Below, one piece after another: positions 26,969 through 37,640 of a stretch of DNA of 64,000 bases. The stretch's first letter is position 1; every line of letters starts with the position of its first letter. The DNA comes from Strigamia acuminata (lineage: Eukaryota; Arthropoda; Chilopoda; Geophilomorpha; Linotaeniidae): the NCBI GenBank assembly GCA_949358305.1, contig OX442317.1, positions 4,468,186 to 4,532,185 on the forward strand, given 5' to 3'. Both the position numbers and the translations under genes were made by a program. The notes beneath the pieces are model-generated. The model searched no databases, was not told where the DNA came from, and saw only the letters and a program-made list of their open reading frames with translations.

Positions 26969-28199
26969 ATATTACACATCCAATTTTCATTACTTAAAAC
27001 GCCGAAAAAAAAATGTTGTTGGGGTAATGAAAAAATGGAAAGCAGAAAAAAAAATTCAATTCAATTTACGACTCGGCCAAAAAAAGAAGAAAAAAAAACT
27101 CATTGTAACGAAACACGCATGCGCTCTAAAAGCACATTCAATATTTGATTGCACAACTAATCCAAGGAGAAAGGCAACTTTTCAAATCCCTTATCACATC
27201 TTGCTCACACCCTCGTTATAAGGAAAGCGTCTGCTATCGATGGCCAGGGCCTTTCCCTTCCTCCCTCGTGGGCTGGGCGTCCATTTGCAGGGCCACGTGC
27301 ACATTCAGATACCCTTATCCAGCCTTCCCCCCTCTCTTCTCAATTTCAATCTGCTCCACCCCTGTCAAACACCCAAACTCGGTGGCGCACAACTGATAAC
27401 GTAACAATGCATTTTAATTACCACATTATTATTGTATTAGCATTACTTTATTATTGTAACGTGATTAACCTCGTGCATTTATTATCATTCAACTACTCTC
27501 ATCATGAATAATAATCAAAATTAAATTCCCTTCATTTTATATATTATTTTAAATAAATTTATAATAAAAAAAAAATATAAAAAAAAAAATAATAAATAAA
27601 AAAATTTTTTTTTTTAAATCTAAAATAATTTTCTTTAAAAATGTGATCTCATTTGCGCGACAAGTTCAAAACAAGTAAAATCGCGCCCTCTTACGACTAT
27701 CGTTCTTCGCCTGCATCACTTCACTTTGATTCATTAGACTAGTCCGGCGTTAACGAAGGGACCCTGTTGGAGGCTGAGTCGTCACTTCGCTGGCACTGGC
27801 ACATCCCATTAGAGGGGTCTATCTATCCAATCTATCTTGAACAAATACCACGCAATAATGAAGGGATTAGGCCTCCAAGAGAACACTCAATTATAATGGA
27901 AACTCATAAGGCTTGTTAATACGCCGCGCTCGCCCAGCCTACAGCTGCACTAATGAATCGCATGCCTGGATCTCCCCGCACCCCCCACCAAACCTTCCAC
28001 TCGACAAACCCCCCTTATTACAAACTCAGCCACATGTGATGGACAATAACAAACTGGTAGCAAACAAAAGAGTCGAGCCAAACTTTCAACGTCCCAAACT
28101 TTTCCTTTGTACACTCACTAACTTATGAGGCACGCAGGCAAAAACAACATACGAAGTGTGTTTAGGTCGGAGGAGAAAATCTGTCCAACGCCCAAAAGT
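22443..28199. other. Gene desert, AT-rich
   Basis: No exon was recognised. It contains long A and T runs, a TA microsatellite (26924), several CCTCGTTATAACGAAG-like sites (22843, 23658, 24470, 25367, 25855, 27210), and moderately GC-rich patches near 23500-23900 and 26480-26760. Confidence 0.5.
26924..26965. repeat. (TA)n microsatellite
   Basis: About twenty uninterrupted TA dinucleotides. Confidence 0.95.
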
Positions 28200-29480
28200 A
28201 CAATGCATTTTTAGGGAAAAAAATGGGATTTTTAGGGAGAAAGATAGGATTTTTAGGGAGAAAGATAGGATTTTTGGAGAAATAATAAGATTTTTATAAG
28301 CAAAAATTGAATTCTTACTCTGTACGAGCAAAAAAAGGATTTTTAGCAGCAAAAGTAGAATTTTTGAATTTTTAGAAGGAAATGTAAGATTTTTAAAAGT
28401 GAAAGTATTTTTTTTTGGACTTTTTGAAAGAAAAATAGGGATTTTAAAAAGGAAAACAAGATTTTAGAAAGGAAAACAGGATTTTAGAAAGGAAAACAGA
28501 ATTTTTAGAAGAAAAAACAGGATTTAAGGAGGGAAAATAGGATTATCAGGAAGAAAAAAAGGATTTTTAGGAAGAAAAACAGGATTTTGAAGAAGGAAAA
28601 TAGGATTTTTAGGAGGAAAAATAGGATTTTTAAAAGGAAAAATAGGATTTCTAGGAGAAAAAACAGAATTTTTAGGAGGAAAAATAGGATTTTTAGGAGG
28701 AAAAATAGGATTTTTATGAAAAATAATAGGATTTTTAGAAGGAAAAACAGAATTTTTAGAAGGAAAAACAGCATTTTTAGAAAGAAAAACAGGATTTTTA
28801 AGAAGGAAAATAGGATTTTTAGGAGGGAAAATAGGATTATCAGAAAGAAAAACAGGATTTTTTAAGAAAAAACAGGATTTTTAGAAGAAAAAATAGGATT
28901 TTTAGAAGGAAAAATAGGATTTTTAGAAGAAAAAATAGGATTTTTAGAAGGAAAAATAGGATTTTTAGAAGAAAAAATAGGATTTTTAGAAGGAAAAATA
29001 GGATTTTTAGAAGGAAAAATAGGATTTTTAGGAAGAAAAACAGGATTTTTAGGAAGAAAAATAGGATTTTTAGGAAGAAAAATAGGATTTTTAGGAGGAA
29101 ATGAGGATTTTTAGGAGGAAAAATAGGATTTTTAGGAGGAAAAATAGGATTTTTAGGAGAAAAATAGGATTTTTAAGACAAAAATAAGATGTTTATGAGA
29201 AAAAATAGGATTTTTAAGAGAAAAAATAGGATTTTTAAGAGAAAAAATAGGATTTTTAAGAGAAAAAATAGGATTTTTAAGAGAAAAAATAGGATTTTTA
29301 AGAGAAGAAATAGGATTTTTAAGAGAAAAAATAGGATTTTTAAGAGAAAAAATAGGATTTTTAAGAGAAAAAATAGGATTTTTAAGAGAAAAAAATAGGA
29401 TTTTTAAAAGAAAAAAATAGGATTTTTAAGAGAAAAAAATAGGATTTTTAAGAAAAAAAATAGGATTTTTAAAAGCAAAA
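28200..29480. repeat. 21-bp purine-rich satellite block
   Basis: Roughly sixty copies of a ~21-bp unit of the form AGGATTTTTAGGAGGAAAAA. Sub-families occur in runs: AGGAGG, AGAAGG and, most homogeneous, AAGAGA at about 29200-29400. The plus strand is almost free of C. The 7-codon period keeps frames open on both strands (KNRIFRR on +, LKILFFL on -); these are artefacts of period and composition. Flanks at 28100 and 29490 are unrelated unique sequence. Confidence 0.95.
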
Positions 29481-31030
29481 ATATATCAACTACATGGTCT
29501 TACTTGAATCAAAAATGCACATCCTAGTTCAACAAGGAACAATAATGCACTTCTTAAAATCAAAAATAAACTTACTAGGGGCAACCACACACTTTACAGC
29601 AACAAAACTGAACACAGAAGCAACAATACCCTTTTAAGAACAAAAACACTTTTTAAAAGCAAAATGCACTAACCTGTTGCCATCTAAAAAATATAAACAA
29701 ACTGACCCAAACCTAAACCATTTTCCCCCACGTACACACATTTATTACACACACAAAAAACCCATTTTGATCGAACACATCATTCAACATTTATGCGCTA
29801 AAACAGTAGTTTGACTACACTCCGATAACAATCGGAAATAGCGGATAAACAAGGCACACAATGATCTTTTTCATCTGACTGTCACAAATGATTAACGCTC
29901 CCCCCCGTACAACAACCCTTCAATTTCATCTCACTGCCACGTGTCCGACATGATGCCCAGTCTGGTGGCGGCCATTGAAGCTTTGTAGCCGTTGATGCGG
30001 GCACCGGACGTGATGTCAGGCAGCCCAGTTGCTTCATTAAGCCCCCATTCTATATGGGCACGGCTGATCCGAGTGGGAAAACGACAGCAATACCCAATCA
30101 CCATCACCGAGCCAATACAATTGGCCTTACCCCTACACAGGGGGTGCAAGAGAAAGAAAGAGAGGGAGGATTAACTTCACTTGTGATAACAGTGTTGAAT
30201 ACATTTCGTTTGAGGGTGTCGTCGAAATTACATCATCACAATGAGGGACCGAAAATTGGTTTCGTGACGTCACAAATCGCTCGTTGCGCGGGGTAGGGTT
30301 AAAAACTTAACGCACGCGCTATTAATATCCTGATGGATTCGGGATTACGAGCTTAAATTTGATGAATTATCGAGTTTGGGAGGAAAAATTGGCGACCCCT
30401 GTACAGCGACGCTGCAATCCGAATCGGCAAGAGCATAAATTCGGTGTTTGCGGGTTAACCAACACGGGGATTAAAAGGGGAAGCGAAGGAGAAAAGAAAC
30501 GTATATTAAACCTTTATTGCCTTATTGGTGAAGGCGTTCAGCGGACAGAGGTAAATGGAGGGTTGCGCCCTCGCTGGACGGTGTGGGGAAGGAAAGCAAT
30601 GAATTCACATCACAAGCTCATTACTGGATCGTGCGCTAAATAAAAATAATAGCGTAACGTGCCGGATTATGGAGGGGATCAAGCACATCGTTTTAAATAT
30701 TAAATATACATTTTAAATTTTAAATTTAAACTTAATTTTTTTTTTAAAAAAAAGAAAAAAACTAGTTTCTGTGCCACAACGTCCAGTATGAAACGAAGAA
30801 TCGTTTTGTGATTTGTTGCTTTGTTTGAGTGTATACGCCATTTTGTGTGATTCCCCATCAAGAGATTGTTCATGTTGTCACTAATATTTGCATTTTCGTT
30901 GCTTAGATTCTTGTCTTCGGCTGGTTATTCCCAAAAAGAAAAAAACCTAGTCATTGCAACGGAAATGGAAACCAGCGCCATCTCTTGATGGGAATTTACA
31001 AAACAACTCATCATGTAACATCTCTCCATT

Positions 31031-31472
31031 AGGCATGTGCGTTATTTTTTCATTGCAAGGCGTTGCGTTATGCACGATATAACGCAACACAGGCTTTATT
31101 CACAAAATAACGCAACGCAGGGTTATTCGGCAACAATGCAACATAGGCGTTATTCGACAACAATGCACAAACGCAACAATGTCCCATAAAAATAACATCG
31201 TTTGCAGGTACTGCAACTTCTCAACACTGCTCAAATCAGGATCGTTGTGGACAGACGTCTCAAAATTACTCTTAAATGTTTTGTATTTAAAGATTTCACC
31301 ATCAAATTTCCCCGATTCGAGTTTTGGCCGCGTTCATGAATCGTGATACAATTCGGCAAAGTCGCCGAATCACGTTATTGCGTTGTTCATCGTTGTTTGT
31401 TATTTCGACAAAAATGCGTTACGATATTGCCAAAAAAATAACGATGAGCGTTATTTTGGCAACACGCACATA
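31031..31472. mobile_element. hAT-like non-autonomous element
   Basis: The left end reads AGGCATGTGCGTTATTTTTT and the right end finishes in CGTTATTTTGGCAACACGCA followed by CAT, giving AGGCATGTGCG-type imperfect inverted ends about 440 bp apart. Inside, variants of AACGCAACA and ATAACGCAAC recur on both strands. There is no transposase frame and no clear 8-bp duplication, so it is probably old. Confidence 0.6.
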
Positions 31473-32058
31473 GCTACTCTCCACATACCGAGGACTTTAG
31501 CCCACTTACCGGTTCCCTGATCAGTCAAAACCGAAATAACAATAAAAACACAACAAACAACCCTATCTCCACGTAGTTCTCCGTTGCAACGCTTTGAATT
31601 ATTTTACTTTGAATTTTTTATTTAGTGAACCCGTGACAATAAATCGCAGATGGTGTCCCGCTTTACCTTGTATTATCAGTGCGGGGAAAACGACCGCCAG
31701 GGGTTGCGGTGGCGTCATGATGCATGAGTTTTGAGGGAAATGTTAATGGCTTGTTGGTTTGAGGGAGGTTATCAATTCGGGCGAGGAAATTTGGCGCCAA
31801 AAATGAGGCTTAAGTTAACCACCAACTTATTATTTGCGACCTCTCGTCTAATCATCATTTAGCAAAGCCAGACGCTTTCGGGGAACGAGAGCTTATCGCA
31901 ACCCTGCATCAACGCTCGTCAGGGGCCAGCGAGTTGACGACCACACGAATGCCGCCAACGGCCATCACGCCAAACTCAAAGGAAATTATACTTCATATTT
32001 CAACCCTCAGCTCTAATACAACACTATTTAATTAATGTCAGCCCGGGGTCTTTATCTT

Positions 32059-32068
32059 GCGCATGCGC
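32059..32068. promoter_or_regulatory. NRF1/Ewg-type palindrome GCGCATGCGC
   Basis: A perfect match to the NRF1 (Drosophila Ewg) consensus inside a GC-richer patch of the desert. Similar but imperfect GCATGCGCA sites occur at about 21586 and at 37308 upstream of the pseudo-esterase gene. A single 10-bp site is weak evidence for function. Confidence 0.25.
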
Positions 32069-33116
32069 GTCGCAAATTTACATGGTCCACAGGAAAGGGG
32101 GAGGACGGGGAAGTGAGTTGAGGTAATTTATGAACGCCAAGATAAGGAATCCCATTAGGACATCAATAGACCTGCTAGATATTGTGGTTGGAGTTTCGGT
32201 TATGGAATCAATTAGGAACCCGCCCCCCACCTCACCCCTACTCGCTCATCGTCGTGGAACCTGCAGTAATCCCGGTCAAATTATTTTTTTTCTTTATTTT
32301 TTCGGAAAAAAAAGAAAAGATTTTTTGACGGTGTTTGGATTTTCATGCGGCGTGTGGTCGACTTGGTGCGGCCAGTGGTTTTTGAATCGCCGTCGAAAAA
32401 TTAAAAAATCAAAAATTAAATCAAAAATTGTCGTAATTCATTCCCAGATGCAAAAAAATGTAAAAAAAAAAATATTTTCGTGAGTTTCGCGACTTATTTG
32501 TCGCTATTCCAAAAACTCGCAAACTTCCTGGAAATATTTTCAAAATATTTTCGCGAAAAAAAAAAAAACCAAAAAAAAAAAAAAAACATCGACATTTGCA
32601 ACTTTAATTGTATATTCACGTTAAATGCGCCAAACAAGAAACAACAGCTGTCAAACGTGTGTATTTTAACAACGTAAAGCGCCATTCACTTCCCCGCACG
32701 AAATGCTGGCTTCTTTCTATTCGTATTTGCACTCCGGCTACTGTTGATATCCAAGAAAAAAAATTCCAGATTTATCACATCATTCATATTCAAATTTGCT
32801 TCTCTATTTGCCCAACTTTCGCCCCGAGTCAACACAAGCCTTGCACATGTTTCTAACTATTACCATTCAATTTAAAACAAAAACAAACAAAGAAAAACAA
32901 CATAAACTTATTTACTCTTAAATTATCCGCAAGAAAAATTGACAATTCCCTTTCACACCTCATAAATAAAAGCCGAAATAAATTAATTTATAATTTTTGA
33001 TAAATGCCAACTGGGCGTCTTTTAATATCACCGTAATCCGAATGAATTTGTGCAACATGATTAAGGAGGTGCAACGCATATCATGACAAATTAAAAATGG
33101 CCACTGTTGAGAAGAC

Positions 33117-33130
33117 GGGGGGGGGGGGGG
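33117..33130. repeat. Homopolymer G14
   Basis: Fourteen consecutive G in an AT-rich setting. It may cause length errors in sequencing. Confidence 0.9.
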
Positions 33131-33829
33131 AGAGTGGAGACACAAAACGGTTGCTATAGACAAACAGGATTATCGCAGGATCCTCCAAACGCGCGTGGGC
33201 GTCACGCACACGCGTTCGGTGTCATGCAAATAATTATTAGACAAATATTTTATCAAATTTATGCAGATTAGCGGCGAATTATCGGAAAATCCGGCGCCCT
33301 CCCACCATTTTGCGTACAAAACAGATGAAGAAGTGTATTTTTTCAAACACTGCGAAATCTATTGAAATCTAATAATAATAAAAATAATATAAAAAAGTCT
33401 TTTTAAGTTGAATTTGCCATGGCAACAATTTTTCGACGAGATAAAAGCGAAAAACAGAGCGAACGTGTGTATATGGTCTAATGTTGTGCGGAATAAGATT
33501 TTTAAAAAGGCAAGGAGACGCCATGTGAAAGCGTCTCATTAATTGGCCTCGTCGGGCAGCGACTAATTAGCCGAGGGACTTGTTTTCTGCACGTGAGCCA
33601 TTCCATCCTCTCCCCACCCTCCCCCTTGCCGCGTACTGTCGATTTCATTAAATTCAGGAAATTAAAAGTGCAATTGATGAATTGATGGTGAGGGTAGTGG
33701 TTGTGGCTGTTTTCGCATTAAGTGCCCAGTAACTTAACGCTTAGCGAAACAAACATCGTTGCCAAATTGCAAAAATCAAAAACACAAATTATATAAACAG
33801 AATATAAACGTATATTCACTATACACGTG

Positions 33830-34176
33830 TAAAAATAAATGTCTAGATTGAACAAAACGACTAAAATAAATGTCTAAATTGAACAAATCGACTAAAATAA
33901 ATGTCTAAATTGAACAAATCGACTAAAATAAATGTCTAAATTAAACAAAATGACTAAAATAAATGTCTAAATTGAACAAATCGACTAAAATAAATGTCTA
34001 AATTGAACAAAACGACTAAAATAAATGTCTAAATTGAACAAAACGACTAAAATAAATGTCTAAATTGAACAAAACGACTAAAATAAATGTCTATATTGAA
34101 CAAAACGACTAAAATAAATGTCTAAATTGAACAAAACGACTAAAATAAATGTCTAAATTGAACAAAAACACTAAAA
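33830..34176. repeat. 31-bp minisatellite, locus 3
   Basis: About eleven copies of the same 31-bp unit as at 2.4 and 21.9 kb. They are followed by CAACAGAACACCCGCGTT (about 34201). The 2.4 kb locus has the same AGAACACCCGCGTT flank on its right side, and the 21.9 kb locus has AGAACACGGG on its left. The shared flank means the three arrays are copies of one element family, not independent expansions. Confidence 0.9.
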
Positions 34177-34225
34177 AAAAACGTGGGAGAAATATACTGT
34201 CAACAGAACACCCGCGTTCAATTCG

Positions 34226-35498
34226 AGCATTTCCTCAATTTTTTTTAATATTTAAATCAATTCCAATTAAATTTTTCGTTTTAATTAATTTCAATTTAAT
34301 TTTCCGCCCTAATTGTATATAATTACGCAAAATAAAACGTCCGACTATAAAACCAGAAATATAAAAACTCCCTTTTATTACTCTCCCATTAGGCCTAATT
34401 ATTAACTCTGTAAATCTTTACATCTACATTTTATATTCATGTATTCATCTAATTCACCAACATTAAAATTCCACATTAAAAAAATCACCAAAAATAACAT
34501 TTTTAATAACAAAAAATAAATAAATAACACAATTTAATACAGTAACAAGCCAATTATTACCCATATAAAACCACCCCAGCCTCACTCTCACTTCCTCCAA
34601 CCCCCAAATCAAAAAAAAAACTCTCATTAATCCCCCTGACACCCCTCGAAAACACTAAAAAGTGACTTAATTGAAAAAAAAAGTCACGCCTTAGAAATGT
34701 AGCAATTTGTGGAAAACTGATCAGACAACTGATAAGAAAACAAGAAAGAAAGAAAAAAAAAATACCGACTACCCACAATTCCTTCCTTCGCCACAAAATG
34801 ACAAAATAACACGTTTACAGCACACACACAAAAAGTTAAGGGGGGAGTACAGCGAGGTGATAATTGCCAACCCCACCCTCTTTGGACGCCATTTCCCCCT
34901 CGCAACAATCTGTAATCTGCGGAACTCGCGTTACCACATTCGGAGGCGGTGGGGGGACGCACGAGGGACGTCGTGGAGGGGGTCCAGGACCCATAATGAG
35001 AAACGCTGAGGCGGCAGTTCTGCTTTTCATTTCCTGTTCCCGCATGATTTTCTGCGTCTCGTGATCGCTCACAGCGTTCATATAATCGGGAGATCGCCCG
35101 AGGATAATATAACTCACCATCCCCCCCCTCCACACCCCTCCCACGCACCGGTTATTACCCCGAGGGATTATTAAGGTGTGTATCCTTGGAGGCCATTATG
35201 GATAATGAATTTGGTTTAATTAAATGAGTTTGTTCCAAATAAAGTGCTCGGTGGTTTATTCTCAATTTGGTTTCATATTGAGTTTTAATTGAATTTTTTC
35301 CTTGTTGGCATTTAATTGGTTTCGCAAGTCGTACGTGAAAATAAAAGAAAGAGCGGGAAATGAACTTTCTTGCCACGTGCTGCTTGCTGGCACCAGAGGG
35401 AAATAACACGTGGAGTGAGAGAAAAAAGCGCCAAATTTGAACAGAGTTTTTTGTGTTGAAAAAAAATAAATAATCACTATACAGAGATTTCGTTTAGG
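34226..35498. other. Non-coding, AT-rich then GC-richer
   Basis: No exon was recognised. 34226-34680 is very AT-rich. 34830-35160 is GC-richer, with poly-G/poly-C tracts. Confidence 0.5.
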
Positions 35499-35865
35499 CA
35501 GGGGCGGTTTTAGCAAGTGCAAGGCCCTATGCTAGTGGTTCCCAAACTTTTTTGGTTCACGGCACCCTGTATACCTGTCACGGCTTCCCTGTAGATGGTA
35601 AAAAAAAATCATGTTTTACCGACGTCCAGGGCTGGACTGGGAACAAATTTATTGCCGGGAAATCTGGGTGTCCGGGCCACAATTAATGAAGTCGCGACAG
35701 GCCACAGCGGCCACGGGCCACCACGGGCCACCGGGCCAGTCCAGCACTGCCGACATCGATAAAACATGACTGATTTTTATTGAAAGAAAATTTGGGGTCT
35801 TTGGGGCTGTGAGGAGCCTAGAAGTGTGAGGTCCTAGGTAAAAGCCGAGCTCGCTTGCTCCTAGA
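35499..35865. mobile_element. Cluster of nested hAT-like remnants
   Basis: Two further hAT-type starts precede the intact element at 35627: CAGGGGCGGTTTTAGC at about 35499 and AGTGGTTCCCAAACTTTTTT at 35534. The segment after the intact element (to about 35865) ends in GCTCGCTTGCTCCTAG and may be the other end of the first. The order implies successive insertions into the same spot. Confidence 0.65.
35627..35749. mobile_element. hAT MITE, CAGGGCTGGACTGG family, copy 1
   Basis: A 123-bp element with ends CAGGGCTGGACTGG and CCAGTCCAGCACTG. Its 8-bp target duplication is CCGACGTC on the left and CCGACATC on the right (one substitution). There is no coding capacity. It is closely related to the copy at 40761. 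Confidence 0.9.
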
Positions 35866-37640
35866 AAACCATCATTGTGTTTGGGTGGTTTTTGATTTTT
35901 TTTTATAAACAGAAGACAAAAACATGCCAAACGAGGATGTTGAGGTTATTTCGTTTTTTGTGTTGTTTACCAAGTGGTTGGCATAAAATTCCTTCATTTC
36001 CAACCAATCAACGAATTGTAACCTCCTTTTTTTCAATATAGTTTTGCTTTTTACTTACGTTTTTATGTTGGATGATTCACCTGGATGCAATATGGCAATT
36101 GAAGCAGAAACTTTGACTCTTAAGCTAGTTTTGGTTGTGATTACCAAATATCTAAAAAGGCAAAAAAATAAAAATAAATAAATAAATAAAATACCATAAT
36201 ATGAAATGTAAAATAAGATTAATCACAAACCATGTCACCTACACTACTTTAGTTCATGTAAAATGAAGAAAAATTCAAAACTCAACCCGCAGGTTTGCAA
36301 TGGGTGTCAGTTTCACCAAACAGTTGAAATTCAACACCAACAGGATTTGATTATGAATTTACAGCCAATCTTGATCGATTTCCAGTCCTATTGGAGCCCC
36401 TTTTCACATCAAACTAGTGTAGTTATGGACATTATGTGTTTTTTTGTTCCTCGTTACAAAATCCCCACTTCCGGAATTCAACTACCTCAACATTTTCACT
36501 ATATTTTACTCTAAAAAAATGAAGCATTATTGAAATAATTAAGGGTGCAATCACGTCAAATTTCCACGTCAAAATTCTAAAAGATAAATCTGCAAAAGCA
36601 GATACTATTTTCTAGAATTAAGTGAAAAGCGTTGTTGCTCAAGAGCTGACCCAAAATGGCCGACTAATGATAATCAATCAATTTTATCATCAAACATTTA
36701 AGATTATTTGCAATCCAAAAACGTACGATCGATACTCACAGTTGTCGGCTGCGTGGAACGGCCGAACGGATGGAAATCTTCAGTTCTCGCAGTAAATCGC
36801 AGTCGAGGTCGAAGTTGGCGTAACAAGTGCTAACCCGCGAAAATCCGAACCGCCTGTCTCGATCGCGCTACGTGATGCTGCCATCTACGAAGCAAATTTC
36901 AAACTATGACGCTGTCGTTTGTATTGTCTCCCGAGGTGTCTCCCGCATGACAAAGTCACAAAACACTACCATATTTAGTAAATTCTTCGTAGTGTTTACT
37001 AAATATGGAGAATAAAAAATTGTAAAGCTTCATTTTCATCAAATAAACAATATATATATATGGTTCCGCTCCAAATTTAGTTTCAAATTTTGTTCATTTT
37101 TATTCGCTCACCGAAATAAAAACGAAATAAAAACGAAATAAAAACTAAATCGCTTTAAACCTGAAAACAATACCACAATAAATTTGAACTGTGACAAGTA
37201 TCGAATAAATTTTTTTTTTTAACTACAATTGATTACGTCACCAACTCATAAAACTTGTTTAAAGTTGTAATGGAAGTACTCCTTGAAACAGTTCTACAAA
37301 CATCCACGCATGCGCAAGGCACACTCACCCACCAAGAGAGTTTTTTCTTTTCTTCTCGTCTTAACTGCCCAGCCGCCAGGTAACTTGGGCCGGATTGAAA
37401 CAAAGTCAAGTGAGAGAAAACAATTTTTTCATGTCAAATTCGCAGTAACATTTCCTCGTGCATCCACAGGTGAATCACCTAACATTTTTTACTGCACTTA
37501 TACAATACGCTGCACACAAAAAATCAATAGGCAAGTACAGCAATTTTATTTATTTATCTGCTATAATTCACCTTGATGTTTTCCTTGAAAAGAATTCTAC
37601 AGCAGATTACAAAGAATAGAGGAGGTCACGTGGTTTAAAC
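35866..37640. other. 5' flank of the pseudo-esterase gene
   Basis: No exon was recognised. A moderately GC-rich stretch at 36730-36930 could be a promoter or 5' exon of either divergent gene (LMO on minus, pseudo-esterase on plus). An E-box CACGTG lies at 37627, just before the proposed start. Confidence 0.4.
36969..37008. repeat. 14-bp inverted repeat with 12-base loop
   Basis: CCATATTTAGTAAA and its exact complement TTTACTAAATATGG are separated by 12 bases. This is a strong hairpin upstream of the pseudo-esterase gene. Confidence 0.85.

Larger units (their letters stand above)
29481..33829. other. Gene desert between the satellite blocks
   Basis: No exon was recognised. GC-richer patches lie at 29930-30120 and 31640-32110. 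One hAT-like element lies at 31031. An inverted pair, TTCCCCATCAAGAGAT near 30850 and ATCTCTTGATGGGAA near 30977, may mark a small MITE. Confidence 0.5.

Noticed and set aside
28587-29398. Long open frames of KNRIFRR type (+) and LKILFFL type (-)
   Set aside because: They follow the 21-bp period of the satellite on both strands at once and have no start context, domain or splice structure.
28200-29480. CRISPR-like regular array
   Set aside because: Units are contiguous with no unique spacers, and this is eukaryotic DNA; it is an ordinary satellite.
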